Shown: positions 1 to 9,709, numbered from the stretch's first letter. The stretch: DNA of 64,000 bases from CAWDVH01 sp963805705 (GCA_963805705.1 CAWDVH010000005.1:806001-870000), one strand, 5' to 3'. Notes: generated by a model not told the origin, from the sequence alone. Translations and numbers: made by a program.

Positions 1-2
1 CG

Positions 3-101
3 CCTCGCGCGGCCACCTATTCGTGGATCCTGATCTGGGTCCTGGGCGTGCTGCTGAATCACCTCGCGCCCATCGAGGAGGTGCGGGAGGAGCTGAGCTG
101 A
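3..101 (+). CDS. C-terminal end of a membrane protein (partial)
   Basis: The frame is open from the left edge to a TGA at 99-101. It encodes about 32 residues containing a hydrophobic stretch (YSWILIWVLGVLLNHLA) followed by an acidic tail ending EEVREELS. This looks like the last transmembrane helix and short cytoplasmic tail of an integral membrane protein whose body lies outside the window. The family cannot be identified from this fragment. It converges on the oxidoreductase gene, with only two bases between the two stop codons. Confidence 0.5.
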   Translation, partial: PRAATYSWILIWVLGVLLNHLAPIEEVREELS

Positions 102-103
102 GC

Positions 104-988
104 TCAGGTCTGCAGCGGCATCAGCTCGCGGACGAAATGCCCGAGGAACTCCGCCTGATCCTGGGTGGCCGCCGCGGGCCGGATTACGAACTTGCTGATG
201 CCTGCGGCCACGTAGCGCTCGATCAGGGCGGCGGCATCCGGCCAGCCCGTGGCGATCAGGCTGGCGGGGTCGGTGCCGGGGCGCCGCTGGCCGACGGCCG
301 CGGCCAGCTCGGGCGGGATGGTCCCGGCTGCTACCGCCAGGCTGATCCCGAAGTGCTCGGGGTCGACCTCGCGTCCGGCCTGCGCGGCCGCGGCCTGGAT
401 GGCCTCCCGGCCGGCCTGGGCCTCGTCCGGCGTCAGGAAGCTGGCCAGCCAGCCGTCGCCCAGCCGCCCGACGCGTCGCAGGGCGCCCGGAGCGCTGCCG
501 CCCAGCCAGATATCGAGCGGCTCGGGCGGCAGCGGGCCGACGCTGACGTCGTCGAGGGTGAAGAACTCGCCGTCGAACGAGACCGATTCCTGGCGCAGCA
601 GGAGCCGCAGCAGCTCCAGTGACTCGTCGAACACCGCGCCACGGCGGCCGGCCGGGACACCGAACAGGGCCCGCTCGGCGCGGCGGGCGGGCTGCAGGCC
701 GAAGACCGGCAGCACCCGCTTCGGCGCGAGCGCGGCCAGCGACGTGAGCTGCTTGGCGACCAGCACGGGATGGCGTCCTGGCAGCACCGACACTCCGGTG
801 CCCACCTTCAGCCTCGCGGTCCTGGACAGCGCGTACGCCATCCCCACGAACGGCTCGACCAGCGACCCGAACACCATCTCCGACAGCCACAGCGAGTCAA
901 CGCCGGACTCCTCCAGGTGGTCGACGGCACCGGCGAAGCCGCCAGGGCCGCCGGCCGCGCCCAGCCCGATCCCGATTCTGACCTTCAC
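104..988 (-). CDS. LLM-class (F420-dependent-type) oxidoreductase
   Basis: Luciferase-like TIM-barrel protein of about 294 aa. The sequence opens with VKVRIGIGLG, has the helix-loop FAGAVDHLEESGVDSLWLSE, a conserved GTGVSVLPGRHPVLVAKQL block and the LDIWLGGSAPGALRRVGRLGDGWL block typical of the family. Members use reduced F420 (or FMN) for hydride transfer on varied substrates; the substrate here is unknown. The frame stays open upstream to 1075, but a GTG at 988 gives the usual family N-terminus; an ATG at 1009 is the alternative. No strong Shine-Dalgarno sequence settles the choice. It is divergent from the hydroxy-acid oxidase gene. Confidence 0.8.
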   Translation of the reverse strand: MKVRIGIGLGAAGGPGGFAGAVDHLEESGVDSLWLSEMVFGSLVEPFVGMAYALSRTARLKVGTGVSVLPGRHPVLVAKQLTSLAALAPKRVLPVFGLQPARRAERALFGVPAGRRGAVFDESLELLRLLLRQESVSFDGEFFTLDDVSVGPLPPEPLDIWLGGSAPGALRRVGRLGDGWLASFLTPDEAQAGREAIQAAAAQAGREVDPEHFGISLAVAAGTIPPELAAAVGQRRPGTDPASLIATGWPDAAALIERYVAAGISKFVIRPAAATQDQAEFLGHFVRELMPLQT

Positions 989-1103
989 GTGCCCATCCGA
1001 CCATGACATCGGCCGCCCGGTACAGCCGCCCCCGTGGGTAGAATCCGCTGAGCCTGGACGGCTGCGGCACGCCACGGTGGACGGCTAAGGGAGAAAGATC
1101 GAC

Positions 1104-2375
1104 GTGAACATGGAGCAGCAGCCGCTGGAGACCTATCAGGACGAGATCTACCTGAACGGGCTGGGCGGGACGCTCCCCGGCCTGCCCGCTGACCTGACCG
1201 GGCTGGAGGCGGCGGCCAGGAAGCGGCTGCCTGCGCAGGCCTACGGGTACATCGCGGGCGGCGCGGGCTCCTCCGACACGGTGCGGGAGAACGCCGCGGC
1301 GCTGCGGCGCTGGCGGATCGTGCCCCGGATGCTGACCGATGTCAGCGCGCCGTCCTACGCCAGGACGGTCCTCGGCACCGAGCTGGCCGTGCCGATGCTG
1401 CTGGCCCCGGTCGGGGTGCTCAGGATCGCGCACCCCGACGGTGAGGCGGCCGTCGCCCGGGCCGCCGCCGCGTGCGGCGTGCCGATGATCCTCAGCACCG
1501 CGTCTTCCACCCCGATGGAGGAAGTCGCCGCGGCCAGCGGGGACGGCCAGCGGTGGTACCAGCTCTACTGGCCCAAGGACCGGGCCGTGGCGGCGAGCTT
1601 CCTGGCCCGGGCCAAGGCAGCGGGCTTCAGCGTCCTGATGGTAACCCTGGACACCCGGATGCTCGCCTGGCGGCCGCGGGATCTCGATCATGCCTACCTG
1701 CCGTTCCTGCGCGGCATCGGGATACAGAACTACCTCACCGACCCGGCCTTCCAGGCGGGCCTGGCCGATCAGCTGGAGGCCGCCAGGGACGCGGCCGGTG
1801 CGAATGCGGCGAGTCAGGACGCGGCCAGTGCGGCTGCGGCCGGCCAGGACGCCGCGATCCTCCACTGGTCGCAGATGTTCGGCGATCCCTCGCTGACCTG
1901 GGACGACCTGCCGTTCCTGCGGGAGCACTGGGAAGGCCCGATCGTCTTGAAGGGGATCCAGTCAGCCGCTGACGCACGGCGGGCCGTCGACGCCGGGGCC
2001 GACGGGATCGTGGTGTCGAACCACGGCGGCCGGCAGGTGGACGGCGCGGTCGGCGCGCTGGACACCCTGCCGGGCATCGCCGCCGCGGTCGGCTCGCAGA
2101 CCACGGTGCTGTTCGACAGCGGCATCCGCGGCGGCGCGGACATGCTCAAGGCCCTGGCGCTCGGCGCCCGCGCCGTGCTCATCGGCCGCCCGTATGCGTA
2201 CGGGCTCGGGCTGGCCGGCGAGGACGGCGTCCGGCATGTCCTGCGGGCGCTGCGCAACGAATTCGAGCTGACCATGCGGCTGTCCGGCCATGCCCGCCTG
2301 GACGATCTGGGCCCGGACTCGCTGCTCCGCCGTGATCCAGCAGCGCCGGGGACGATGGTCAGTGAATACGACTGA
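1104..2375 (+). CDS. FMN-dependent alpha-hydroxy-acid oxidase, lactate 2-monooxygenase-like
   Basis: A 423-aa flavoprotein of the FMN-dependent alpha-hydroxy-acid dehydrogenase family. Visible landmarks are the N-terminal ARKRLPAQAYGYIAGGAGSS segment, the FMN-binding LLAPVGVLRIAHPDGE region, RWYQLYWPKDR, and the C-terminal active-site block VVSNHGGRQVDGA with the catalytic His and Arg, followed by DSGIRGGADMLKALALGARAVLIGRP. The long insert around residues 190-270 resembles lactate 2-monooxygenases more than glycolate oxidases. Such enzymes oxidise L-lactate or a related hydroxy acid in the cytoplasm. The start is a GTG with AGGGAGAAAG about six bases upstream; an ATG follows two codons later. 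It appears to be a single-gene unit. Confidence 0.87.
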   Translation: MNMEQQPLETYQDEIYLNGLGGTLPGLPADLTGLEAAARKRLPAQAYGYIAGGAGSSDTVRENAAALRRWRIVPRMLTDVSAPSYARTVLGTELAVPMLLAPVGVLRIAHPDGEAAVARAAAACGVPMILSTASSTPMEEVAAASGDGQRWYQLYWPKDRAVAASFLARAKAAGFSVLMVTLDTRMLAWRPRDLDHAYLPFLRGIGIQNYLTDPAFQAGLADQLEAARDAAGANAASQDAASAAAAGQDAAILHWSQMFGDPSLTWDDLPFLREHWEGPIVLKGIQSAADARRAVDAGADGIVVSNHGGRQVDGAVGALDTLPGIAAAVGSQTTVLFDSGIRGGADMLKALALGARAVLIGRPYAYGLGLAGEDGVRHVLRALRNEFELTMRLSGHARLDDLGPDSLLRRDPAAPGTMVSEYD

Positions 2376-2392
2376 GAATCGTCCCGGCCAGC

Positions 2393-2788
2393 TCAGAGTC
2401 CGCTGACGCTGACGACGATCGCTTCCTGGGTCGAGCGGGCGATCACGACGACGGCCTCGGTATCGGCGGACGGGTTCTCCTCACGGTGCGGGACATGCGG
2501 GGGCACCCAGACGTAGTCGCCGGGCTCTGCCTCCAGCCGGACCAGCTCACCCGAGCCGGGATCGCGGAACACGAAGACCGGCCGCCCCGACGCTACGAAG
2601 ATCCCTGTCTCCGACTCGCCATGATGATGATCACCAGAGGACACCGCGGGCGGCAGGACGGTGCGGCCCATCCACAGTGACCGTGCGCCCACCAGGTCAC
2701 CGGAGATCGCAGCCGCCCTGATCATGCCGCTGGTCTGGGCGGTCGCGGCGGACAGCTGGTCAGGGCGGATCAGGCGCAGGCCGGTCAC
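2393..2788 (-). CDS. Small cupin-domain protein
   Basis: A 131-aa single-domain cupin. The first cupin motif is visible as SSGDHHHGESETGIFVASG (His cluster plus Glu) and the second as PGDYVWVPPHVPHREENP, giving a plausible metal site of histidines and one glutamate. No catalytic family can be assigned; such proteins include small dioxygenases, isomerases and sensors. It starts with GTG 12 bases downstream of the msrB stop and on the same strand, so it is probably co-transcribed with msrB. Confidence 0.75.
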   Translation of the reverse strand: MTGLRLIRPDQLSAATAQTSGMIRAAAISGDLVGARSLWMGRTVLPPAVSSGDHHHGESETGIFVASGRPVFVFRDPGSGELVRLEAEPGDYVWVPPHVPHREENPSADTEAVVVIARSTQEAIVVSVSGL

Positions 2789-2800
2789 CGGCCGCGCCGC

Positions 2801-3235
2801 CTAGGACCCGCCGTCAGCGGACGGCTCATCGGCATCCTCAGCCGGCTCGAGGGTGAGCGAGACCGAATTGATGCACCAGCGCTGGTCGGTGGGGACCTCA
2901 TATCCCTCGCCCTCGAACACGTGCCCGAGGTGGGAATCGCAGGCGGCGCACCTGACCTCCGTGCGGACCGCGCCCATGGAGCGGTCCTCGATCAGCACGA
3001 CGGCGTCGCCGTCCGATGGCTGGTAGAAGCTCGGCCAGCCGCAGTGTGACTCGAACTTGGCATTCGAGGCGAAGAGCCGGGCGCCGCAGGCGCGGCACCG
3101 GTAGACCCCCTTGGTCTTGGTGTCCGTGTACTCACCCGTGAACGGGGCCTCGGTCCCGGCCCGGCGCAGCACGCGGTACTCCTCGGGACTCAGCCGTTCC
3201 TGCCATTCGTCCTCGGACAGCTTCACTTTTTCCAT
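2801..3235 (-). CDS. msrB: Peptide-methionine (R)-S-oxide reductase MsrB
   Basis: A 144-aa protein with all MsrB hallmarks. Two CxxC pairs (CRAC and CAAC) bind structural zinc, CGWPSF carries a conserved Cys, GHVFEGEG is the conserved loop, and RWCINS contains the catalytic Cys. It reduces the R epimer of methionine sulfoxide in oxidised proteins, using thioredoxin-type reductants. The ATG at 3235 is preferred over an in-frame GTG at 3241 because a GTAGG-like ribosome-binding site is better spaced from it. The cupin gene follows directly, which suggests an oxidative-stress-related pair, although the cupin's role is unknown. Confidence 0.95.
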   Translation of the reverse strand: MEKVKLSEDEWQERLSPEEYRVLRRAGTEAPFTGEYTDTKTKGVYRCRACGARLFASNAKFESHCGWPSFYQPSDGDAVVLIEDRSMGAVRTEVRCAACDSHLGHVFEGEGYEVPTDQRWCINSVSLTLEPAEDADEPSADGGS

Positions 3236-3337
3236 GGCCACGAGCCTACCCGCGCAGCCGAAAGCCCCGATCCGCCGGCTGAGCGGTCATCAGCCGGGAA
3301 CCGGGGGCCATCAGCGGACTGGCGCAACTGCGGGACG

Positions 3338-4027
3338 CTAGTCCTCAGCGGCGCTGACTAACGAGGGCTGCCTGGACCTGCTGGGCAGTACCCCGCCTTC
3401 GACGTCGCCCGGGTTCAGGTACCGGAACGCGATCGCGGCAACGGCGCCGCCGAGCAACTCGGCCACCAGGTAGATCCAGATGTTGGACCACGCGAACAGG
3501 CCCATCAGCGTCCCGCCGAACGCGACCGCCGGATTGAACGCGCCGCCGCTGACCGGGCCCACGGCGATCGCGCCCGCCAGTACGGTAAAGCCGATCGCCA
3601 GGCCGAAGAAGCTGTTGTTCGGCTGATCCTTGCTGGTCGCCACGTTCAGCACGACATAGACCAGGAGGAAGGTGAATACGAACTCGGCGAGCAGCGCGGC
3701 GAAGATCCCCCGCCCCGACAGCGGCAGCGAGTGCACGCCGTGCGGGTTGATGATGAACCTGCCGAGTAGCGCGGCAATCACGGCCCCGATGAGCTGCGCG
3801 GCCACGTACGGGCCGACCTCACTGAGGGGCAGCTTTCCGCGCAGGTACACGCCCAGCGTCACGGCGGGGTTGTAGTGCGCGCCCGAGAGGTGTCCGCCTG
3901 CGAACACCAGGACCATCAGCACCGCGCCGATCGCCACCGCGCCCAGCGGCGCGGACGTCAGGGCTACGCAGCCGACCGTGAAGACCAGGCCGAAGGTGCC
4001 TATTAATTCGACTACGTAGTTGCGCAT
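3338..4027 (-). CDS. MIP-family aquaporin / glycerol-facilitator-type channel
   Basis: A 229-aa integral membrane protein with six predicted helices and both NPA half-helix motifs, GAHYNPAVTLG in the first half and GGAFNPAVAFG in the second, as in AqpZ-type channels. A GGAG ribosome-binding site lies about six bases before the ATG. It forms a water or small-neutral-solute pore in the cytoplasmic membrane. The narrow selectivity-filter residues cannot be modelled here, so water versus glycerol is left open. It precedes the valS locus on the same strand, with 84 bases between them. Confidence 0.9.
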   Translation of the reverse strand: MRNYVVELIGTFGLVFTVGCVALTSAPLGAVAIGAVLMVLVFAGGHLSGAHYNPAVTLGVYLRGKLPLSEVGPYVAAQLIGAVIAALLGRFIINPHGVHSLPLSGRGIFAALLAEFVFTFLLVYVVLNVATSKDQPNNSFFGLAIGFTVLAGAIAVGPVSGGAFNPAVAFGGTLMGLFAWSNIWIYLVAELLGGAVAAIAFRYLNPGDVEGGVLPSRSRQPSLVSAAED

Positions 4028-4111
4028 GTGCCACTCCAGCTACATCGAAGGCGGGGGTGTAGCGCCGTGATCATCGCAGACCACGGCGATGGGGAGTATA
4101 GCGAAAACGGG

Positions 4112-6740
4112 TCAGAACGTCACGTGATAGGTGATCTTGGCCTCATCGGCCAGGCAAAGCTCCGTTTCGGTTACGTGCCCGGCTGACCGGACGTCGCCGA
4201 GCACGGCCGCGAGGGCATCCAGCGCGTCCTGCGGCCCGGTCACCACCAGCCGGGCGACCGGTGCCCGCATCGGCAGGCTGCCTTGCGACTTGGCCTTCCT
4301 GATCGAGGCAATCGCCGATGCGGCAACGTCGAGCGTGGTCGCGCCGGGGCCGCTGCGGGCATCAGACTCGCCGCGGGCACCAGGCCCGCCGAGGGCGCGC
4401 AGGCGGCCCGAGTCGGGCCAGGCGGCACGATGAATGGAGCCCGTCCCGTCCGGCCCGTCCGACTGCCAGGACCAGGTCTCTTCGGTCACGAACGGCAGGA
4501 ACGGCGCGAACAGCCGCAGGATGACCGACAGCGCCAGCCGCAGCGTCACGATGGCCGATCCGGCCGCCGCCTCGCCCCGCTCACCGTAGGCCCTCGGCTT
4601 CACCAGTTCGAGGTAGTCGTCACAGAAGAACCAGAAGAAACGCTCCGTCAGCGCCAGGGCCAGCGCATGATCGTAGGCCTCGAACGCCTCGGTGCACTGG
4701 TCCACGACATCGGCCAGCCTGCCCAGGAGGGCCTGATCGAGCGGCTCGGTGACCCGCGGCCCGGCGGACGCCGGCCGGTCCATGCCGAGCACGAACCTGC
4801 TCGCGTTCAGGATCTTCACGGCGAGCCGGCGGCCGATCTTGAGCTGTGCCGGGTCGAAGGTGGTGTCCACGCCGAGGCGGGCGCTGGCGGCCCAGTACCT
4901 GACCGCGTCCGTCCCGTACTCCCGCAGCATGTCCATCGGCGTCACGACGTTGCCGACCGACTTGGACATCTTCTTGCGGTCCGGGTCGAGTATCCAGCCG
5001 GAGATGGCGGCGTGCTGCCACGGCAGCACGCCGTGCTCGTCGTGCGAGCGCAGCACCGTATAGAAGAGCCAGGTCCGGATGATCTCGTGTGCCTGCGGGC
5101 GCAGGTCCATCGGGAAGACCCGGCCGAACAGGTCATCGTCGGTGCTCCAGCCGCCCGCGATCTGAGGGGTGAGCGATGAGGTGGCCCAGGTGTCCATGAC
5201 GTCCGGGTCACCGGCGAACCCGCCCGGCTGGCCACGCTGATCCGAGGAGTATCCGGCCGGCACATCGGCGGCCGGATCGACGGGCAGGACCTCGTCAGCG
5301 GGCAGGATCGGGGCATCGCGATCCGGCTCGCCGTCGTCACCGAGCGGATACCACACCGGGATGGGCACGCCGAAGTAGCGCTGGCGGCTGATCAGCCAGT
5401 CCCCGGCCAGCCCGTTCACCCAGTTCTCGTAACGGGAGCGCATATGCGCGGGATGCCAGGCCAGCTCCCGGCCGCGGGACAGCAGCGTCTCGCGCAGCGC
5501 CGGATCCCGGCCGCCGTTCCTGATGTACCACTGGCGGGTCGCGATGATCTCCAGCGGCCGGTCTCCCCGCTCGTAGAATTTCACTGCGTGCCGGATCGGC
5601 TCCGGCTCGCCGCGCAGATCTCCGGCGGCGTGCAGCATGTCGGCCACCTGCTGCCTGGCCGCCTTCGCGGTCCGGCCGGCCAGCAGCTGGTAGGCGGCCA
5701 GGCCGCCGGCGCCGGTGATGCCAGGCGGCGGCGCGTCGAGGAGCCGGCCGCTGGCGTCGATCACCGGCCGGGTCTCCAGCCGCAGGTCGCGCCACCAGGT
5801 CACGTCGGTGGTGTCGCCGAACGTGCACACCATCGCGATGCCGGTGCCCTGGCCGGGATCGGCCAGGTGGTGAGGGAGGATCGGCACGGTGACGCCGAAC
5901 AGCGGAGTGGCCGCCGTGGTTCCGAAGAGCTGCGCGTACCGCGTGTCATCGGGATGCGCGACCAGGGCGACGCACGCGGGCAGCAGCTCGGGCCGCGTCG
6001 TGGCCACGATCACCTCAGCGCCGCCGGCCAGCCGGAAGGAGATCCGCCAGTAGGTACCCGGCATTTCCCGGTCCTCGATCTCGGCCTGGGCGACGGCCGA
6101 GCCGAATGTCACGTCCCACAGCGTGGGGCCCTCGGCCGGGTACGCCTCGCCGCGGGCGAGATTACGCAGGAAGGCGCGCTGTGAGGTGGCGGCCGAGCGG
6201 TCATTGATCGTCCGGTAGCTCATGCTCCAGTCCACCGACAGCCCCAGGCGGCGCCAGGCCTCCTCGAACCCGCGCTCGTCCAGTTCGGTCAGCTGGCGGC
6301 ACAGCTCCACGAAGTTGCGGCGGGACACCGGGACCTGCCGGGCCGCCGAGGCGCCGCCTGAGCGGCCTGAGCCGGGCGGCACCAGGCCAGGCTCATACGG
6401 CAGGGAAGGATCGCACCGGACGCCGAAGTAGTTCTGCACGCGGCGCTCGGTAGCCAGGCCGTTGTCGTCCCAGCCGACCGGGTAGAAGACCTCTTTACCC
6501 CGCATGCGCTGGAAGCGCGCAATGGTGTCGGTGTGGGTGAAGGAGAAGGCGTGCCCGATATGCAGCGACCCGCTGGCGGTTAGCGGGGGAGTGTCGATCG
6601 AGTAGATCTCGGAGCGGCTCTTCGTCCGGTCAAACCTGTACTACACGTATCCGGTCCCACACGCTCGACCATTTGTCCTCGAGGCCGTCAAGCGTGGGCT
6701 TGCCGGGCACGATGCTGGCGGGGCGGGAGTCGGCACTCAT
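4112..6740 (-). pseudogene. valS: Valyl-tRNA synthetase, interrupted by a frameshift near the N-terminus
   Basis: Class I aminoacyl-tRNA synthetase, split in two frames. From the ATG at 6740 one reads MSADSRPASIVPGKPTLDGL and EDKWSSVWDR, then a premature TGA at 6630-6632. The body continues in another frame: FDRTKSRSEIYSIDT, SGSLHIGHAFSFTHTDT with the HIGH signature at about 6551-6562, then an uninterrupted stretch to 4112 including GWDDNGLATERRVQNYFG, the editing region, and KMSKS in DPDRKKMSKSVGN. The two frames differ by one base, placing the indel between about 6632 and 6652, where a TAG at 6641-6643 also blocks the downstream frame. The longest intact ORF (ATG at 6505, 797 aa) lacks HIGH and could not be active alone. 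This is either a sequencing error in an essential gene or a decaying extra copy. Confidence 0.85.
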
Positions 6741-6776
6741 GCGGCTATGTTAGCGCGCCCCGTTAGGGTGGACGCT

Positions 6777-7805
6777 ATGGAAATGCGAGTACTTGGCCGC
6801 ACCGGCCTGCGAGTGAGCCCGCTGTGCCTGGGCGCGATGATGTTCGGGACCTGGGGCAACACCGATCATGACGAGTCGGTCCGGATCATTCACCGGGCAC
6901 TGGACAGCGGGATCAACTTCATCGACACCGCCGATGTCTACTCGGCCGGCGAGTCGGAGGAGGTCGTCGGCAAGGCCCTCGCCGCCGGGCAGCGGGATCA
7001 TGTCGTGCTCGCCACCAAGGCGCATGCGGCCATGGGCGAGGACGTCAATGAGCGCGGGAATTCCCGCCGCTGGATCATCCGCGAGTGCGAAAATAGCCTC
7101 CGGCGCCTCGGCACCGACCATATCGACCTGTACCAGATCCACCGCCCGGACCCCTCGGCCGACATCGACGAGACCCTGGGCGCGCTCAGCGACCTGATCC
7201 GGGCCGGCAAGATCAGCTATGCCGGCAGCTCGACTTTCCCCCCGTCGCAGATCGTCGAGGCGCAATGGGTCGCGCAGCGCCGCGGACGGGAGCGTTTCGT
7301 CTGTGAGCAGCCGCCCTATTCGATCCTCGTGCGGGGCGTGGAGGCGGAGGTGCTGCCGGTGTGCCAGCAGTACGGCATGGGCGTCATTCCGTGGAGCCCG
7401 CTGGCGGGCGGCTGGCTGTCCGGCCGCTACCGCAAGGACGCCGAGGGCGTGCGCAGCCGCCGGGCGCAGCGGCTGCCGGATCGGTATGACCTGAGCCTGC
7501 CGGGAAACCAGGCCAAGCTGGAAGCCGCCGAGCAGCTGGCCGTCCTGGCGCAGGAGGCGGGCCTGTCGCTGATCCACATGGCGCTGGCCTTCGTGACCAG
7601 CCATCCCGCGGTCACCTCGGCGATCATCGGCCCGCGGACCATGGAGCACCTGGACAGCCAGCTCGGTGCCGCGGATGTCGTTCTGGCGCCGGATGTGCTG
7701 GACCGGATCGACCAGATCGTCCCGCCGGGCACCAACCTCAATCCGGGCGACCGCGGTTACGACCCGCCGGCCCTCGCCGATCCGTCGCTGCGCCGCCGCG
7801 CCTAG
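6777..7805 (+). CDS. Aldo/keto reductase
   Basis: A 342-aa (alpha/beta)8-barrel NADPH-dependent oxidoreductase. The catalytic tetrad is visible: Asp50 and Tyr55 in FIDTADVY, Lys81 in VVLATKAH, and His122 in LYQIHRPDP. A C-terminal coenzyme-binding block VTSAIIGPRTMEHLDSQL is present. It reduces aldehydes or ketones of unknown identity. The ATG at 6777 is chosen over an upstream in-frame start at 6747 because the protein then begins MEMRVLGRTGLRVS like its family, and AGGGTGG lies at suitable spacing. It diverges from valS and is followed by a hairpin terminator. Confidence 0.9.
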   Translation: MEMRVLGRTGLRVSPLCLGAMMFGTWGNTDHDESVRIIHRALDSGINFIDTADVYSAGESEEVVGKALAAGQRDHVVLATKAHAAMGEDVNERGNSRRWIIRECENSLRRLGTDHIDLYQIHRPDPSADIDETLGALSDLIRAGKISYAGSSTFPPSQIVEAQWVAQRRGRERFVCEQPPYSILVRGVEAEVLPVCQQYGMGVIPWSPLAGGWLSGRYRKDAEGVRSRRAQRLPDRYDLSLPGNQAKLEAAEQLAVLAQEAGLSLIHMALAFVTSHPAVTSAIIGPRTMEHLDSQLGAADVVLAPDVLDRIDQIVPPGTNLNPGDRGYDPPALADPSLRRRA

Positions 7806-7809
7806 CCCC

Positions 7810-7831
7810 GCGCGGGACTTAGGTCCCGCGC
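7810..7831. terminator. Hairpin between convergent genes
   Basis: A perfect 9-bp stem, GCGCGGGAC pairing with GTCCCGCGC around a TTAG loop, lies five bases after the aldo/keto reductase stop. No T-run follows. Its position between convergent genes suggests a bidirectional transcription terminator. Confidence 0.6.
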
Positions 7832-7871
7832 CGGGCGCGGGCCCGGCGCCGGGCACTGGTCCCGGCCTCGG

Positions 7872-8273
7872 CTATTCGGTCTCGCGCTTCCAGTGCGGGC
7901 GGCCGAACATGCGCCCGTACCATGCGTGCCTCTGCGCCTGCTCCTCCCTGGCCATGTCGACCTGGAAGACGGGCGTGCCTTCGGGCGCGGGCAGGTGCTC
8001 TACCTCAGACGACCCGAACGTGCACCTGATGTGGTCAGTCGTGATCGCCGCGATCTGGTCGGCGTCGACAAACCGCAGCGAGTGCCCGGTGCGTACCACG
8101 ATCCCGTCGAAGAGATCCAGTTCCGGGACCTCCAGGACGTGCTCCACCTCGCCAAACTGCTGGCCGGAGTGAGTGATGACGGGCAGGCCAGGGCGGACGG
8201 CCTGATAGGAGATGGTGGTCAGCTCCTCGCCGGAGCCGGGACCGCCGGCCGGTCCTGGCGTGTCTTCGGGCAC
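7872..8273 (-). CDS. PRC-barrel-like small protein
   Basis: A 133-aa protein with a low-complexity Pro/Gly N-terminus. A beta-rich core follows: PVITHSGQQFGEVEHVLEVPELDLFDGIVVRTGHSLRFVDADQIAAITTDHIRC. This matches the look of a PRC-barrel or YlmC-like domain, a small beta barrel found in photosynthetic reaction-centre H subunits, RimM and many stand-alone actinobacterial proteins. The C-terminal region is charged (AREEQAQRHAWYGRMFGRPHWKRE). No enzymatic role is evident. It is a single gene convergent with the aldo/keto reductase. Confidence 0.65.
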   Translation of the reverse strand: MPEDTPGPAGGPGSGEELTTISYQAVRPGLPVITHSGQQFGEVEHVLEVPELDLFDGIVVRTGHSLRFVDADQIAAITTDHIRCTFGSSEVEHLPAPEGTPVFQVDMAREEQAQRHAWYGRMFGRPHWKRETE

Positions 8274-8384
8274 CGTGCCTCCTAGTCGCGCAGGCTGCTG
8301 TCGGCAGCATGCGTAATTCGGCCGTGCGAGGGGGGAAAGGCCGCCGTATCGTCGTTTATATCAGCTTCATTGAATGGCGGTCCG

Positions 8385-9596
8385 ATGGCGCCTGAGATCA
8401 ACCTGGTTGACCCCGACACCTATCGGCTCGGCGGAGCTCCGCATGATCAGCTCGCCTGGCTGCGGGCGCACGAGCCCGTATTCTGGCACGCCGACGGCGG
8501 TGGTGACGGCTGGCCCGGATTCTGGGCGGTGACCCGGCACGAGGATGTGGCCCGCGTCTCCCGGCGGCCGGCGATATTTTCCTCTAGCCGGCGCCTGGCG
8601 CTGTTCGGCGAGACCGGGGACGGGCCGCTGCAGATGCAGCGCCTGATGATGCTCAACATGGATCCGCCCCAGCACACGCGCCAGCGCGCCTTCGTCAACC
8701 GGGGGTTCACCCCGCGCATGATCGGGCGGCTGGAGCAGCCCATCAGGCAGATCTGCGACCGCCTGCTGGACGATGCCGAGCAGCGGCAGGACGCCGACTT
8801 TGTCGCGGACATCGCGGCCCCGCTGCCGCTGCGGGCCTTCGGTGACCTGATGGGCGTCCTGCCGCAGGACCGCGAGAGGATCTTCAGCCTGACCAACCGG
8901 CTGGTCGGCGCGGATGATCTCGAGTACCGGCCGTCGCCCGATGACGGGCTGCAGGCCGCCGCGGAGCTCTATGCCTACGCCGGCGAGGTGGCCGCCCGTC
9001 ACCGTGAGCAGCCGGGCGACGGCATCGTAGCCCGGCTGCTGCAGCCGAACGAGGACGGCGAATCGCTGACTGTCGATGAGTTCGACATCTTCTTCCTGCT
9101 GCTGACCGTGGCGGGGACCGAGACCACCCGCAACGCGGCCGCGGGCGGCATGCTCGCCTTCTTCGAGCATCCGCTCCAGTGGCAGCGGCTGCGGGAAGAT
9201 CCCGGCCTGATCCCCCCGATGGCAGAGGAGATCGTCCGCTGGGTCAGCCCGGTGAACCTCTTCCGGCGGACGGCTGCACGCGACACCGAGCTGGGCGGCC
9301 GCCAGATCGCCGAGGGCGACAAGGTGGTGGTCTTCTATGCCTCGGCCAACCGGGACGAGGACGTATTCGCCGCTCCGGGCAGATTCGATATCGGGCGTGA
9401 TCCGAACCCGCACGTCGGCTACGGCGGCGGCGGCCCGCACTTCTGCCTGGGCCGGCACCTGGCCGCCCTTCAGCTGCGGGTGCTGTTCGGCGCGCTCGCC
9501 GAGCGGCTACCCGGTATCGCGCTGAATGGCGAGGTCAGCAGGCTCCGGTCCAACTTCATCAACGGGATCAAGCACCTGCCGGTGCGGACGCGCTGA
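8385..9596 (+). CDS. Cytochrome P450
   Basis: A 403-aa soluble bacterial P450. The oxygen-binding I-helix motif AGTETTR is near residues 243-249, the K-helix ExxR is in EEIVRW near residue 282, and the heme-thiolate loop GGGPHFCLGRHLA has its Cys near residue 354. The C-terminus (RSNFINGIKHLPV) resembles the CYP124/125/142-type actinobacterial P450s that act on cholesterol or methyl-branched lipids, but the substrate is not known. The ATG at 8385 is preferred over a TTG at 8370 because the MAPEINLVDPDTY start is typical. No ferredoxin gene is adjacent. Confidence 0.92.
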   Translation: MAPEINLVDPDTYRLGGAPHDQLAWLRAHEPVFWHADGGGDGWPGFWAVTRHEDVARVSRRPAIFSSSRRLALFGETGDGPLQMQRLMMLNMDPPQHTRQRAFVNRGFTPRMIGRLEQPIRQICDRLLDDAEQRQDADFVADIAAPLPLRAFGDLMGVLPQDRERIFSLTNRLVGADDLEYRPSPDDGLQAAAELYAYAGEVAARHREQPGDGIVARLLQPNEDGESLTVDEFDIFFLLLTVAGTETTRNAAAGGMLAFFEHPLQWQRLREDPGLIPPMAEEIVRWVSPVNLFRRTAARDTELGGRQIAEGDKVVVFYASANRDEDVFAAPGRFDIGRDPNPHVGYGGGGPHFCLGRHLAALQLRVLFGALAERLPGIALNGEVSRLRSNFINGIKHLPVRTR

Positions 9597-9709
9597 TCAA
9601 GCGCCGGCCGGCGCGGACGCGCTGATTGGGGACTTCCCTGAAATCTGCCGGCCCGGTCAGTAATCTGCTGCCTCAAGGGGGATATCGCTCGCCGAAACGG
9701 GGGGAACGA

